From Wenzhouxiangellaceae bacterium (GTDB lineage: Bacteria > Pseudomonadota > Gammaproteobacteria > Xanthomonadales > Wenzhouxiangellaceae), in the NCBI GenBank assembly GCA_028289455.1, contig JANQPN010000032.1:1-64000 (forward strand): a DNA stretch of 64,000 bases. Direction: 5' to 3'. The position numbers and the translations under genes were made by a program. Positions 43,400-53,197 of this stretch are shown here, in pieces. Numbering within the stretch: position 1 is the stretch's first letter; every line of letters begins with the position of its first letter. Under the pieces are notes generated by a model. The model was not told the origin of the DNA. It did not search any database and saw only the letters and a program-made list of their open reading frames with translations.

Positions 43400-45421
43400 T
43401 CAGGCTATCCGGAAAGCATTGATCGCTTCCCTCAGGTCGGTTACCGATTGCCATCGGTCATCCGGTGACAACTCCAGACATTGCAAAATAATCGCTTCCA
43501 GCATTTCCGGTATACCCGACCACAGCTGGGAAGGCAGCACCAGCGTATTGTTTAAATGTGATTTAAAAACAATTTGAGTTTCCGTTCCGGCATGCGGCAA
43601 TTTACCGGTAAACATTTCCGTCAGTAAAATTCCCAGTGAATAAATATCTGATCGGTGATCAGCTTTTTCCCCGCGCAGCTGTTCAGGTGATAGATAGGCC
43701 GGCGTGCCTTCAATGGTACTGCCGGCATGTTCACTCTGCTCGCTCGATGGCATCACGGATGGATAAGCTATGCCGAAATCCATCACTTTGGCGCGATGGG
43801 TGATCATCACATTGCCCGGTTTTAAATCACGGTGCAGCACACCTACCCGGTGAGCTGCAGCTACAGCATCACAAATCTGCAGAGCCAGGCGCAGACAGGC
43901 GTAGTAGTCTACCCGTCCGAATTGCCGTATGGCGTCTTCCAGGGTAACCCCACGCACGTATTCCATAGAAATCAGCGGGTAGCCTTCTGCCTGGACAAAT
44001 TCAAATGTCCTTACAATATTGGGGTGAGCAATTCTGCGGGCCAGCCGTATTTCGGCTTTCAACCGGTCAATTTTGTCCTCATCGGTAGCCAGTTCCGGGC
44101 GTAAGGTTTTGATAGCGACAACATCATCCAATTCCCGGTCAAGGGCTTCATACACCACCCCCATGCCGCCTTTGCCAATCAGCTGCAGAATTTCAAAACG
44201 GTTGCCCAGCAGCTTACCCGCCGGGAATGTCTGCATATCGTCAAACGGACTGTCCAAATTATGATGTGTGCCGCTGACCCGCTGACTGGCTATGTGCTTC
44301 TGGGATAAATCCTCAAAATATAAATCCGCCGCCTGCTGCTCTCTCAGGTCAGACACCATCCTGTTGAAGGCGCGCTCGAGCCGCCTTAACTCGGTGCCTC
44401 CAGCAACATCGATATGACTGTGGTATTCACCGCGGGTCGCATCTTCAGCAACAGTGATCAGCGTTTCTATCGGCTGCAGCAACCGGCGCGATGCGGTTAC
44501 TGAAACCACCAGCGCCAGCATAATTGATATCAAACCAGCGATAATCAGAACATTGGCAATATCCTGGAAGGTTTTGAACAGTTGCGCTTCGGGCACCAAT
44601 GAAATCAGCATCGCGCGGTTACCGGTATTGCTCAATGGCACCACTCTGATCACCCAATCCTGGCCGCCCAATTTGACTGATCTGGGCTCAATAACGGTGC
44701 CGTTGTTCAGGCTCTCCAGCACCTGCTCGTCCTCCGACAGAAATGCTGTCAGCGCCTCACTTTCGCTAATACGCAACGTGGTGGTGGCGATATGGGCACG
44801 GCCTTCCTGCAAGGATGCGTAGGCCAGCTCAATACCGGAAATTCGTGCCAGATCACCGACAAACTCACTGGTTACCTGGTTACCGGTCAACAAATACGCC
44901 TGGATGGTACGCCCCGTCAGCAGCGGCACCACCGCCACCTGGAGCACCTGCTGCTGTTCCACCCATAAGCCGCTTTGCACACTGAATGATTCAAGCGCAT
45001 CCGAAACCACGGTCCTGTCTGATAAGTCTACCGACAGTGCTACCAGATTACCGGTTTCTCCCAGCACCATCCCATCCGGACCCAGCACTACTGCAAAGTC
45101 AAAGCCGTATTCGGTAATCCGTGCATTCAGCAGGTCAGTTACCGACCGAATATCCACGGCCTCATCCTGTTCCACATTCAACGCTTCAGAAACATAGGCC
45201 ACAAATGCCCGGTCAGCGGCAATCAGTTCTGATACCAATGCCAGTTCGCGTGTTTCCTGCTCGAGAAAATAACGCTGTACCGATTGATTGGTAATAAATG
45301 CACTGTCAATCTGATCGCTGACCGCATTTCTTCCCAGCCAATAAGTCAGCCCGATGGCAGCACCAACAGACAGCGCCAGCAGCACTGCAAAGGTAATAAA
45401 CAGGCGTGTGGCAAGGTTCAT
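43400..45421 (-). CDS. Membrane-bound Ser/Thr kinase with periplasmic sensor region and HAMP
   Basis: A 673-aa one-protein sensor kinase. Two helices (about 7-29 and 289-309) frame a 260-residue periplasmic region with a Cache-like (dCache) pattern (FDFAVVLGPDGMVLGETG). A HAMP domain follows (about 310-365, VSVTASRRLLQPIETLI). The C-terminal half is a Hanks-type kinase: glycine loop GKGGMG (416-421), K438, HRDLKPGN (530-537) and DFG (548-550). This build swaps the histidine-kinase or GGDEF output normally behind a Cache-HAMP sensor for a eukaryotic-type kinase. It closes an operon with a cupredoxin lipoprotein and an oxygenase-like protein. It might phosphorylate the FHA-type protein at 27336-28208, but that is only a thought. 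No ribosome-binding site is clear. Confidence 0.92.
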   Translation of the reverse strand: MNLATRLFITFAVLLALSVGAAIGLTYWLGRNAVSDQIDSAFITNQSVQRYFLEQETRELALVSELIAADRAFVAYVSEALNVEQDEAVDIRSVTDLLNARITEYGFDFAVVLGPDGMVLGETGNLVALSVDLSDRTVVSDALESFSVQSGLWVEQQQVLQVAVVPLLTGRTIQAYLLTGNQVTSEFVGDLARISGIELAYASLQEGRAHIATTTLRISESEALTAFLSEDEQVLESLNNGTVIEPRSVKLGGQDWVIRVVPLSNTGNRAMLISLVPEAQLFKTFQDIANVLIIAGLISIMLALVVSVTASRRLLQPIETLITVAEDATRGEYHSHIDVAGGTELRRLERAFNRMVSDLREQQAADLYFEDLSQKHIASQRVSGTHHNLDSPFDDMQTFPAGKLLGNRFEILQLIGKGGMGVVYEALDRELDDVVAIKTLRPELATDEDKIDRLKAEIRLARRIAHPNIVRTFEFVQAEGYPLISMEYVRGVTLEDAIRQFGRVDYYACLRLALQICDAVAAAHRVGVLHRDLKPGNVMITHRAKVMDFGIAYPSVMPSSEQSEHAGSTIEGTPAYLSPEQLRGEKADHRSDIYSLGILLTEMFTGKLPHAGTETQIVFKSHLNNTLVLPSQLWSGIPEMLEAIILQCLELSPDDRWQSVTDLREAINAFRIA

Positions 45422-45468
45422 GACGGTATCAGTTCAGTGACAAAGCTGACAGGTTAGTGTAGATGGAA

Positions 45469-46251
45469 TTATTCATTATCAGTCGGTATACGCGGCCTGG
45501 TCAGTTTCAAGGCATAATTTTGTTCGCCGGCAACCGGGATAGTCAACGCATAGCTGTCAATATTAGCCTGAGGATGCCAGATTTTCAGCTCACCCTCACC
45601 GGCCGGCAGATTATCGATACGGAAATACCCTTCACTGTCCAGCTGGGTAAAGTATGCCGTATCAACCACCAGGATATCCACACTCATAGAGTCATGCACA
45701 CTGCAATTAACCTGCACCCTCCCCGGCTGCTCAAAGACATAAGTACGAGATTCACCCTGACCGTAAAACCCCAGATCAAACTGGGCACTGGAAGATACTG
45801 AGAATACGTTATGCAGAATCTCGTCGTTATTTAAAAATTCGACTTCACTACCTGCCGGGATCACCAACACTGAAGGCACGAACAGTTTCCCAACGGCTTC
45901 AACCTGGTAACGGCCGGGACGCGCCTGAGCAGGGTTATTCCGGGGTTCAAAGTACACCACGCCATCATCCAGGGCACTCTCCCCCAGCACAGTGCTGCCG
46001 TCAGCCGCAAAACCCACGCGGCCTTCCAGCACAAACCTCGGCGCCGGCACCGGCGCTGCAGGTGACGGCTCTATCACCTCGGGAACATCCAGCTCAACCG
46101 GCTCAGGTAGAATTGAACGCTCGATGATTTCAGCCGGCAGCTCACCCTCAGCTTCGTTTTTAAGCAATGGCCCGCAGGCGCTGGTGACAAACAGCGCGGC
46201 TATAGCCATTAAAATCCGGCTGTTATACAGCAATCCATTGCCGACCTGCAT
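45469..46251 (-). CDS. Cupredoxin-fold lipoprotein
   Basis: A 260-aa probable outer- or inner-membrane lipoprotein. Its signal peptide ends at C26 in ALFVTSAC. A Pro/Glu-rich linker (about 35-72) leads to a cupredoxin domain with a possible type 1 copper site: H147 (LHNVFS), C183, H186 and M189 (VNCSVHDSM). A C-terminal beta domain (SEGYFRIDNLPAGEGELKIWH) resembles carboxypeptidase-regulatory folds. Proteins of this kind are often called methylamine-utilisation or plastocyanin-like. It lies 20 bases after an oxygenase-like gene and 47 bases before the kinase, so it could feed a redox or copper signal to that kinase. A Met-rich alternative start is at 46209; 46251 is preferred because a GTGGATAG motif precedes it. 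Confidence 0.8.
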   Translation of the reverse strand: MQVGNGLLYNSRILMAIAALFVTSACGPLLKNEAEGELPAEIIERSILPEPVELDVPEVIEPSPAAPVPAPRFVLEGRVGFAADGSTVLGESALDDGVVYFEPRNNPAQARPGRYQVEAVGKLFVPSVLVIPAGSEVEFLNNDEILHNVFSVSSSAQFDLGFYGQGESRTYVFEQPGRVQVNCSVHDSMSVDILVVDTAYFTQLDSEGYFRIDNLPAGEGELKIWHPQANIDSYALTIPVAGEQNYALKLTRPRIPTDNE

Positions 46252-46271
46252 TGTTCTATCCACTGACAGCA

Positions 46272-46958
46272 CTACTCAATTCCCAAGCTCTGCTCAAGCA
46301 TCTGCCGGTACCGGTCCGGATGAATGGCAGGTTTGCCCACCTCATCCCAATGCAACCAGTGTACATAAGCATCCATATTGATGGAAATACGCAGAGTTTG
46401 CGCTGATGGACAGGGCTGAGGGCGATGCGACAGATAGGAAGGAAACAAAATAAAATCACCCTGCCTGGGCTTGACATACTGAACCTGCTGCACAAAGGCA
46501 TCGACAGCACCCGGCCGCTGGAAGGCCAGTGCGCCTTCCTGTTCGGTACTGGTCTCCGGCTGCTGCAGATAGTAACAACCACTGAGTAATGCCGGTGCAT
46601 GGTCATGCCAGCTGCCGTCAACCCACTCCTCATTGGTCTGCACCAGCACCCAGGCCATGTATGCATGCTGCTGAGGCGGCAGATGCATTGTGTGATTTTC
46701 ACGCTGTTTTAAGATCTCAGTTACCCGGTCGGCAAATGCCTGCCGCAATACCCTTAGTCCGGGCAGTTGTTCCAGGTATTGTTCATCAAATAAATTACTG
46801 GGCGTCTGATAGCCATAGCCATTAGCGTGCCGCTTGAACTGTCCCTGTTCCCACCAGTCCAAAACCTGTTCACGCAAGCCATCTGCATACTGGTCCAGTT
46901 CGGGTATGCTGCTCTTCCACACGGGCACACTAAATAGGTTATGGCGTTGCAATTGCAT
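46272..46958 (-). CDS. 2OG-Fe(II) oxygenase-like protein, second copy
   Basis: A 228-aa cytosolic protein. The likely iron site is H118, D119 or H120 (SWHDHAPALLSGCYY) with distal H178 (FPSYLSHRP) and R190 (TLRISIN), the arrangement of 2OG-dependent dioxygenases. It is related in layout, though not closely, to the 30716-31375 protein. The ATG at 46958 is preferred; a GTG at 46979 is possible. It starts the three-gene operon with the cupredoxin lipoprotein and the Ser/Thr kinase. Substrate is unknown; protein or small-molecule hydroxylation is the family norm. Confidence 0.65.
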   Translation of the reverse strand: MQLQRHNLFSVPVWKSSIPELDQYADGLREQVLDWWEQGQFKRHANGYGYQTPSNLFDEQYLEQLPGLRVLRQAFADRVTEILKQRENHTMHLPPQQHAYMAWVLVQTNEEWVDGSWHDHAPALLSGCYYLQQPETSTEQEGALAFQRPGAVDAFVQQVQYVKPRQGDFILFPSYLSHRPQPCPSAQTLRISINMDAYVHWLHWDEVGKPAIHPDRYRQMLEQSLGIE

Positions 46959-47042
46959 GACTAATGGGTCTGTGTTCACTGGTTCAAGCGGCTAGAATGG
47001 AATGTTACTTAACAAACTGCAAGCAAAATTCAAAGGAAAAGC

Positions 47043-49790
47043 ATGAAGAACTTGTTTTTACATAAAAAAATGCTGGCATTGACAATGCTGATATATGCCG
47101 GCATCGGCTTTTCACAAGCGCCGGAAATTGATATCCCGTACGAAAAATTCACTCTGGATAACGGTCTCAGAGTGATTGTGCATGAAGACCGCAAAGCACC
47201 TATCGTTGCTATAGGTGTGTGGTATCACGTGGGCTCAAAAGATGAAAAGCCCGGCAAAACAGGTTTTGCCCACCTGTTCGAGCATTTAATGTTTAACGGT
47301 TCTGAAAACTTTAACGACGAGTATTTCATACCCTTTGAACAGGTTGGCGCCACCGGCATGAACGGCACTACCTGGTTTGACCGCACCAATTATTTTGAAA
47401 CCGTACCTACACCGGCTCTGGAAATGGCATTGTGGATGGAATCCGACCGCATGGGTCATCTGCTGGGTGTTATCGACCAGGACAAACTGGATGAACAGCG
47501 CGGCGTGGTGCAAAACGAAAAACGCCAGGGTGACAACCAGCCTTACGGCCTGGTCAATTACCGTATTCTAGAAGGGCTGTTTCCGGAAGGCCACCCATAT
47601 CGCTGGAGCACAATCGGTTCATTGGACGATCTTAACGCTGCCAGTCTGGATGATGTACAGGAATGGTTCAAAACCTATTACGGCGCAGCCAATACCGTTC
47701 TGGTGCTGGCCGGCGACATTGATGCAACTACCGCCCGCCCGCTGGTGGAAAAATACTTTGGCGATATCGGCGCTGGACCACCATTAACCCGCCGCGAAAG
47801 CTGGGTTCCACAGCTGGCTGAGAATGTTACCGAAAGCATGTACGACCAGGTTCCTCAAACTCGAATTTACCGCAACTGGGCGGTGCCCGGGCGCACCACG
47901 GCTGAAGCAGATCAGCTGTCACTTGCAGCTACCATACTGGGCGGCGGCCGGACTTCCCGGTTGTATCAGAAACTGGTCCAGGGGCTGCAACTGGCTACCA
48001 GCGTCTCCGTTTCTGTTGAACGTCACCAGCTGACCAGTTTTTTCGAGGTTCAGGTGACGTTGCAACCCGGAGCAGATCCCGAAGAAGTATTACCCGTGAT
48101 TGATGCCGAACTCGAACGCTTTACCAGTGACGGCCCTACCCGAGAAGAACTTAGACGCGCTAAAACTCGTATTAACGCAGGCGTAATCCGGGGCCTTGAG
48201 CAGGTTGGCGGATTCGGCGGCAAGGCTGTAACACTGGCACAGGGTGAGCTGTATGCCGGTAACCCCGGACATTTCAATACCACCTTGGAACGGATCAACA
48301 GCGCTACTTCCAGTGAACTGCGCGATGTCACCCGCACCTGGCTCAGCGGCGGATACTATCAAATCACCGTTTTACCATTTCCTGAGTATTCCACCGTGGC
48401 CACCGATGCTGATCGCAGCCAGCTGCCGGCAGTCGGCCAGCTGCCCGATCTGGAATTTCCGGCTATAGAGCAGGGCCGGCTGCGTAATGGAATGGAGGTG
48501 GTGTTTGCACACAGAGACTCGGTACCGGTGGTGCAGATGTCGATCGTGTTTGATGCCGGCTATGCTGCTGATGCCGGCGGCACCCTGGGCATGGCCAGCT
48601 TTGCCGCCGGCATGCTGAATGAAGGCACTGACAGCCGCAGTGCTCTTGATATCAGCACAGAATCCGAATCTCTGGGCGCACAGATAGGCGCCGGCAGTGG
48701 ACTGGATACCACCCAGGTGAGCCTCTCGGCATTGACCACCGAGTTGGATGAATCAGTTGAGCTGTTCGCTGATGTAGTTCGTAATCCGGCTTTTCGGCAG
48801 GAGGACATCGACCTGCTGCGCAACCGCTGGCTGGCTCAGATTCAACAGGAAAAAGCCCAGCCTGTCGGCCTGGCACTGCGTACATTGCCGCCGTTGCTGT
48901 ATGGGGGCGAGCATGCTTACGGCATTCCATTCACCGGTTCCGGCACATCACAGTCCATCAGCAGCATCACCCGGGAAGGGCTGCAGGATTTCCACAGCAA
49001 TTGGCTGCGGCCGGATAACGCGACCCTTTTTGTTGTCGGTGATACTACTCTGGAGCAGATCACTGATGTCCTAAACCGGCATTTCGGCAACTGGCGTGCA
49101 CCTTCCACACCGCTGACAACAAAGCAGATTGCCCAGGTGCCGCCTGCAGACCAGGCCCAGGTGTATGTCATTGACAAGCCCGGCGCACCACAGACCGTGA
49201 TTCTGGCCGGTCAGTTAATCCCGTCAACCGGCGACCCTGATAACCTGAAAATTGATGCCATGAATGAAATCTTCGGCGGCAGCTTTACCTCCCGGATCAA
49301 TTTGAATCTGCGCGAAGATAAAGGCTGGGCATATGGCGCATTTACCTTTATGCAGAATGCCAAGGGTCAGCGCCCCTGGTTGGTTTATGCACCCGTCCAG
49401 ACCGACAGAACCAAAGATTCCATTGCTGAAATTCAACGTGAGTTGCGCGAGTACCTGGGTGCCGCACCGGCCACCGAAGACGAACTGCAAAAAGTCATCA
49501 ACAACAATACCAACAGCCTGCCCGGTCAATTTGAAACCGCCGGCGCGGTATTGGGCACATTGCAGAACAATCATATCTACGATCGGCCTGATGACTACAT
49601 TCAGACGCTGGCGGCCAATTACCGTGAACTCAATCTGCAACAGGTCCGCAACGAAGCACAGGAACTGCTGCGTCCCGATCAGTTGTTATGGGTCATCGTC
49701 GGCGACCGCAGTCAGATTGATGCCGGCTTAGCAGAGCTGAATCTGGGTGAAATTCAATACCTGAACGAAGACGGTCAGCCAATCAACTGA
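47043..49790 (+). CDS. Exported M16 zinc peptidase (pitrilysin family)
   Basis: A 915-aa periplasmic metalloprotease. A signal peptide (about 1-25) precedes two M16 pairs. The active-site motif is H77-L-F-E80-H81 in FAHLFEHLMFNGSENF, the inverted HxxEH zinc motif, followed by a glutamate in VVQNEKRQGDNQPYG. The second half lacks a zinc motif and forms the inactive partner, as in single-chain pitrilysins. Target peptides are unknown. The ribosome-binding site AAAGGAAAA is good. It is divergent from the oxygenase-like operon. A perfect hairpin follows its stop. Confidence 0.92.
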   Translation: MKNLFLHKKMLALTMLIYAGIGFSQAPEIDIPYEKFTLDNGLRVIVHEDRKAPIVAIGVWYHVGSKDEKPGKTGFAHLFEHLMFNGSENFNDEYFIPFEQVGATGMNGTTWFDRTNYFETVPTPALEMALWMESDRMGHLLGVIDQDKLDEQRGVVQNEKRQGDNQPYGLVNYRILEGLFPEGHPYRWSTIGSLDDLNAASLDDVQEWFKTYYGAANTVLVLAGDIDATTARPLVEKYFGDIGAGPPLTRRESWVPQLAENVTESMYDQVPQTRIYRNWAVPGRTTAEADQLSLAATILGGGRTSRLYQKLVQGLQLATSVSVSVERHQLTSFFEVQVTLQPGADPEEVLPVIDAELERFTSDGPTREELRRAKTRINAGVIRGLEQVGGFGGKAVTLAQGELYAGNPGHFNTTLERINSATSSELRDVTRTWLSGGYYQITVLPFPEYSTVATDADRSQLPAVGQLPDLEFPAIEQGRLRNGMEVVFAHRDSVPVVQMSIVFDAGYAADAGGTLGMASFAAGMLNEGTDSRSALDISTESESLGAQIGAGSGLDTTQVSLSALTTELDESVELFADVVRNPAFRQEDIDLLRNRWLAQIQQEKAQPVGLALRTLPPLLYGGEHAYGIPFTGSGTSQSISSITREGLQDFHSNWLRPDNATLFVVGDTTLEQITDVLNRHFGNWRAPSTPLTTKQIAQVPPADQAQVYVIDKPGAPQTVILAGQLIPSTGDPDNLKIDAMNEIFGGSFTSRINLNLREDKGWAYGAFTFMQNAKGQRPWLVYAPVQTDRTKDSIAEIQRELREYLGAAPATEDELQKVINNNTNSLPGQFETAGAVLGTLQNNHIYDRPDDYIQTLAANYRELNLQQVRNEAQELLRPDQLLWVIVGDRSQIDAGLAELNLGEIQYLNEDGQPIN

Positions 49791-49804
49791 TCAGTCGAAA
49801 CATG

Positions 49805-49832
49805 GCATGCACAGGCACAGACCTGTGCATGC
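49805..49832. terminator. Perfect 11-bp hairpin between convergent M16 and ppsR genes
   Basis: GCATGCACAGG (49805-49815) and CCTGTGCATGC (49822-49832) flank a 6-base loop. No U-tract follows on either strand. It lies 15 bases past the M16 stop and 17 bases past the ppsR stop and may serve both. Confidence 0.55.
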
Positions 49833-49848
49833 GCTTACCTGGTGTCAA

Positions 49849-50667
49849 TTAAAACAGCTGTTTTTGTAATCCCAGATCATTCAAAATCCGGCTGGCAATT
49901 TCTTCGATGGATGCATGCGTGGTGCTGATAATGGAAATTCCCTCTCCGCGCAGCAAGGCTTCGGCCGTTTCCACTTCATAACGACATTGTCTGACGGATG
50001 CATACCGGCTGCCCGGCCGCCGGGTTTCACGGATTTCCACCAGCCTGTCCGGCGCGATGGTCAGGCCATACAGCTTTTTTTTATGCTTGCGCAAACAGGC
50101 AGGCAGGCGGCCTTCGTCCAGATCATCGTCCGTCAGGGGATAATTTGCCGCCCGCACACCGAAGTGCAGCGCCATGTATAAACAGGTTGGGGTCTTCCCG
50201 GACCTGGATACACCCACCAGGATCAGTTCCGCATCAGCAAATCGGACATTCATCCCATCATCGTGCGTGAGCGCATAATTGGTCGCTTCCATGCGATGCT
50301 CATAACTGGCTATGTCATGCATACCGTGCGCCCTGCCCACTGACGGTGAGCGCTCTACACCCAATGCCTGTTCCAACGGCTCCATAAACATCCCGAACAG
50401 ATCGATGATATGCCCCTCAGCTTCTGCCAGCATGGCAGACAGCTGCTCATCCACGATGGTATTAAAAATAATCGGTGGATGCTGATCACTTAGCGCTGCC
50501 TGTTCAGCAGCTTTGATAACCTTGCGGACTTTTTCCCGGCTGTCTACAAACGGCACTCTAATCTGATTGATTGCCAGTCCGCTGAACTGTGTCAGCAAAC
50601 TATGACCAAGCGTTTCAGCGGTTATGGCAGTGCCGTCGGAAATAAAGAAAACAGTGCGTTTCAACAT
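49849..50667 (-). CDS. ppsR: Phosphoenolpyruvate synthase regulatory protein
   Basis: Bifunctional ADP-dependent kinase and pyrophosphorylase that switches PEP synthase off and on by phosphorylating and dephosphorylating a Thr next to its catalytic His. The 272-aa protein carries a P-loop GVSRSGKT at 152-159 and the conserved start [22 protein letters not shown], with [15 protein letters not shown] near the end. The neighbouring divergent ppsA is its target, as in E. coli. The start codons of the two genes are only 38 bases apart. Confidence 0.95.
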   Translation of the reverse strand: MLKRTVFFISDGTAITAETLGHSLLTQFSGLAINQIRVPFVDSREKVRKVIKAAEQAALSDQHPPIIFNTIVDEQLSAMLAEAEGHIIDLFGMFMEPLEQALGVERSPSVGRAHGMHDIASYEHRMEATNYALTHDDGMNVRFADAELILVGVSRSGKTPTCLYMALHFGVRAANYPLTDDDLDEGRLPACLRKHKKKLYGLTIAPDRLVEIRETRRPGSRYASVRQCRYEVETAEALLRGEGISIISTTHASIEEIASRILNDLGLQKQLF

Positions 50668-50705
50668 TGGTACAATACCGGGTTTTATTCAACATTATCC
50701 TATCT

Positions 50706-53069
50706 ATGAGCGAGTATATCCTGTGGCTGCACCAGTTGGGCATGCACGACCTGCCCCGTGTCGGCGGCAAAAATGCCAGTCTTGGCGAAATGATCAGCAA
50801 TCTCAGCGAACTGGGCGTGTCGGTACCCGGTGGATTTGCGACAACGGCGGATGCTTTTCGTGAATTTCTAACGCAATCCGGCCTGGATCAGCGCATCCAA
50901 AACCGCCTGGCCAGTCTGGATGTTGAGAATATCAGCGCACTGGCGGCTGCCGGCAGTGAGATTCGTCAATGGATTATGGATACACCTTTTCCTGATGATC
51001 TGAACACAGCGATAACTGCCGCCTGGCAGCAACTCACTGAACAGCACGGCCGTGAGCCGGATGTGGCTGTGCGCAGCTCTGCTACTGCAGAAGATCTGCC
51101 CGACGCTTCATTTGCCGGCCAGCAGGAAACCTTTCTGAACGTCCGCGGGTTGGATTCAGTTTTGCAGCATATCCATGAAGTATTCGCATCGCTGTATAAC
51201 GACCGGGCGATAGCATACCGTGTCCATCAGGGATTTGAACATGAACTGGTGGCCCTGTCCGCAGGTATTCAAATCATGGTGCGCAGCGATGTCGGTGCCA
51301 GCGGGGTTATGTTCACTCTGGATACGGAATCCGGTTTTCGCGATGTAGTGTTTATTACTGCTGCTTACGGTCTGGGCGAAACCGTGGTACAGGGCGCCGT
51401 CAATCCCGATGAGTTCTATTTGTATAAGAAAAACATTCAGGAACAGCGCCCTGCTGTGCTGCGTCGCAACATGGGCACCAAAGCCGAACGTATGGTGTAC
51501 CTGCAAAATGAAGGCGGTGGTGGAGGCACTAATGTCGAGGCTACTCCGCAAGAACTCCGCAACCGTTTTTCCATCAGCGATACCGAAGCGGAAGAACTTG
51601 CCCGGCAGGCCCTTACCATCGAGCGGCATTACGGCCGGCCGATGGATATCGAATGGGCTAAAGATGGCCTGACCGATAAGCTATATATCGTACAGGCGCG
51701 GCCGGAAACGGTAAAAAGCCGTTCCGGCGCAGCCACCGAACGCTATTCGCTGCGTCAGCGGGGTCCGATTTTATCTGAAGGCCGCAGCATCGGTCAGCGT
51801 ATCGGCAAAGGTGTTGCACGGGTGGTCGGCAGCATTGATCAAATGCATCAGGTACAGGCCGGTGATGTACTGGTCACCGACATGACCGACCCGGACTGGG
51901 AGCCGGTCATGAAAAAGGCCGCAGCCATCGTTACCAATCGTGGGGGGCGCACCTGTCATGCAGCCATTATTGCCCGTGAGCTCGGTATTCCGGCAGTGGT
52001 CGGCTGTGGCGACGCAACACGGCTCATTGAAAATGGAGCAGAAATCACTGTTTCATGCGCCGAAGGCGATACCGGATTTATTTATGCCGGCCTGCTGGAT
52101 TTCGACGTGGTCACCAGCGACCTGGGCGATATGCCTGAACCACCGCTGAAAATCATGATGAATGTCGGCAATCCTGACCGGGCTTTCGACTTTGCTCAAA
52201 TACCCAATGCCGGTGTCGGTTTGGCCAGGCTGGAATTCATCATTAACCGTATGATCGGAATCCACCCACGCGCACTGCTGGAGTTTGATCGTCAGCCTGC
52301 TGAACTGCAACAGCAGATTCAGCAACGTATTGCCGGTTATGCAGACCCTGTCAATTACTATATCGAGCGATTGGCGGAAGGCATCGCTACGATTGCCGCG
52401 GCATTCAATCCTCAACCGGTCATCGTTAGATTATCCGATTTTAAATCCAACGAATATGCCAACCTGCTTGGCGGTGACCGCTACGAGCCGGATGAAGAAA
52501 ATCCTATGCTGGGCTACCGTGGTGCATCCCGTTATGTCGATGATGAATTCAAGGCCTGTTTTGAGCTGGAATGCAAAGCGCTGCTGAAAGTTCGAAACAC
52601 CCTTGGGCTGACCAATGTATGGGCCATGGTGCCGTTTGTACGGACACTGGATGAAGCCCGTGAAGTTATTGATGTGATGGCCGAATTCGGTTTACGTAAA
52701 GGCGAAAATAACCTGAAAATCATCATGATGTGCGAGCTGCCGTCTAATGCATTGCTGGCTGACGAGTTTCTGCAGTATTTTGATGGTTTTTCCATCGGTT
52801 CCAATGATATGACCCAACTGACCCTGGGTCTGGACCGGGACTCAGGTTTGGTGGCACACCGGTTTGACGAACGCGATCCTGCAGTCAAGAAAATGCTGGG
52901 CCTGGCAATATCTGCGTGTCGGCAGCAAAACAAATACATCGGCATCTGCGGCCAGGGCCCATCAGATCACGCGGACATGGCTGAATGGCTGCTGGACCAG
53001 GGCATTGAAAGCATGTCACTGAATCCGGATACCGTTGTGGACACATGGTTAAGGTTATCCCGACAATAA
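50706..53069 (+). CDS. ppsA: Phosphoenolpyruvate synthase
   Basis: Converts pyruvate, ATP and water to phosphoenolpyruvate, AMP and phosphate for gluconeogenesis. The 787-aa protein has an N-terminal ATP-grasp domain (about 1-350; [33 protein letters not shown]), the phosphohistidine swivelling domain with catalytic H418 in [15 protein letters not shown] and a C-terminal PEP-utilising TIM barrel ([41 protein letters not shown]). The Thr before His418 is the PpsR target in E. coli. The start at 50706 matches other PpsA N-termini; the frame from 50667 adds a non-homologous stretch overlapping the ppsR start. It is divergent from ppsR. Confidence 0.97.
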   Translation: MSEYILWLHQLGMHDLPRVGGKNASLGEMISNLSELGVSVPGGFATTADAFREFLTQSGLDQRIQNRLASLDVENISALAAAGSEIRQWIMDTPFPDDLNTAITAAWQQLTEQHGREPDVAVRSSATAEDLPDASFAGQQETFLNVRGLDSVLQHIHEVFASLYNDRAIAYRVHQGFEHELVALSAGIQIMVRSDVGASGVMFTLDTESGFRDVVFITAAYGLGETVVQGAVNPDEFYLYKKNIQEQRPAVLRRNMGTKAERMVYLQNEGGGGGTNVEATPQELRNRFSISDTEAEELARQALTIERHYGRPMDIEWAKDGLTDKLYIVQARPETVKSRSGAATERYSLRQRGPILSEGRSIGQRIGKGVARVVGSIDQMHQVQAGDVLVTDMTDPDWEPVMKKAAAIVTNRGGRTCHAAIIARELGIPAVVGCGDATRLIENGAEITVSCAEGDTGFIYAGLLDFDVVTSDLGDMPEPPLKIMMNVGNPDRAFDFAQIPNAGVGLARLEFIINRMIGIHPRALLEFDRQPAELQQQIQQRIAGYADPVNYYIERLAEGIATIAAAFNPQPVIVRLSDFKSNEYANLLGGDRYEPDEENPMLGYRGASRYVDDEFKACFELECKALLKVRNTLGLTNVWAMVPFVRTLDEAREVIDVMAEFGLRKGENNLKIIMMCELPSNALLADEFLQYFDGFSIGSNDMTQLTLGLDRDSGLVAHRFDERDPAVKKMLGLAISACRQQNKYIGICGQGPSDHADMAEWLLDQGIESMSLNPDTVVDTWLRLSRQ

Positions 53070-53197
53070 TCAGCTTTAACTGATGGACTTGAGTTTTACC
53101 AAACTGAAAACACTAAGGCGCGCCCTGCACGCCTAAGTCACATAGAACCTGAATAACCAATTCGAAGCTGGGTTAAAGAAATGCCAGCTGCCTCAAT

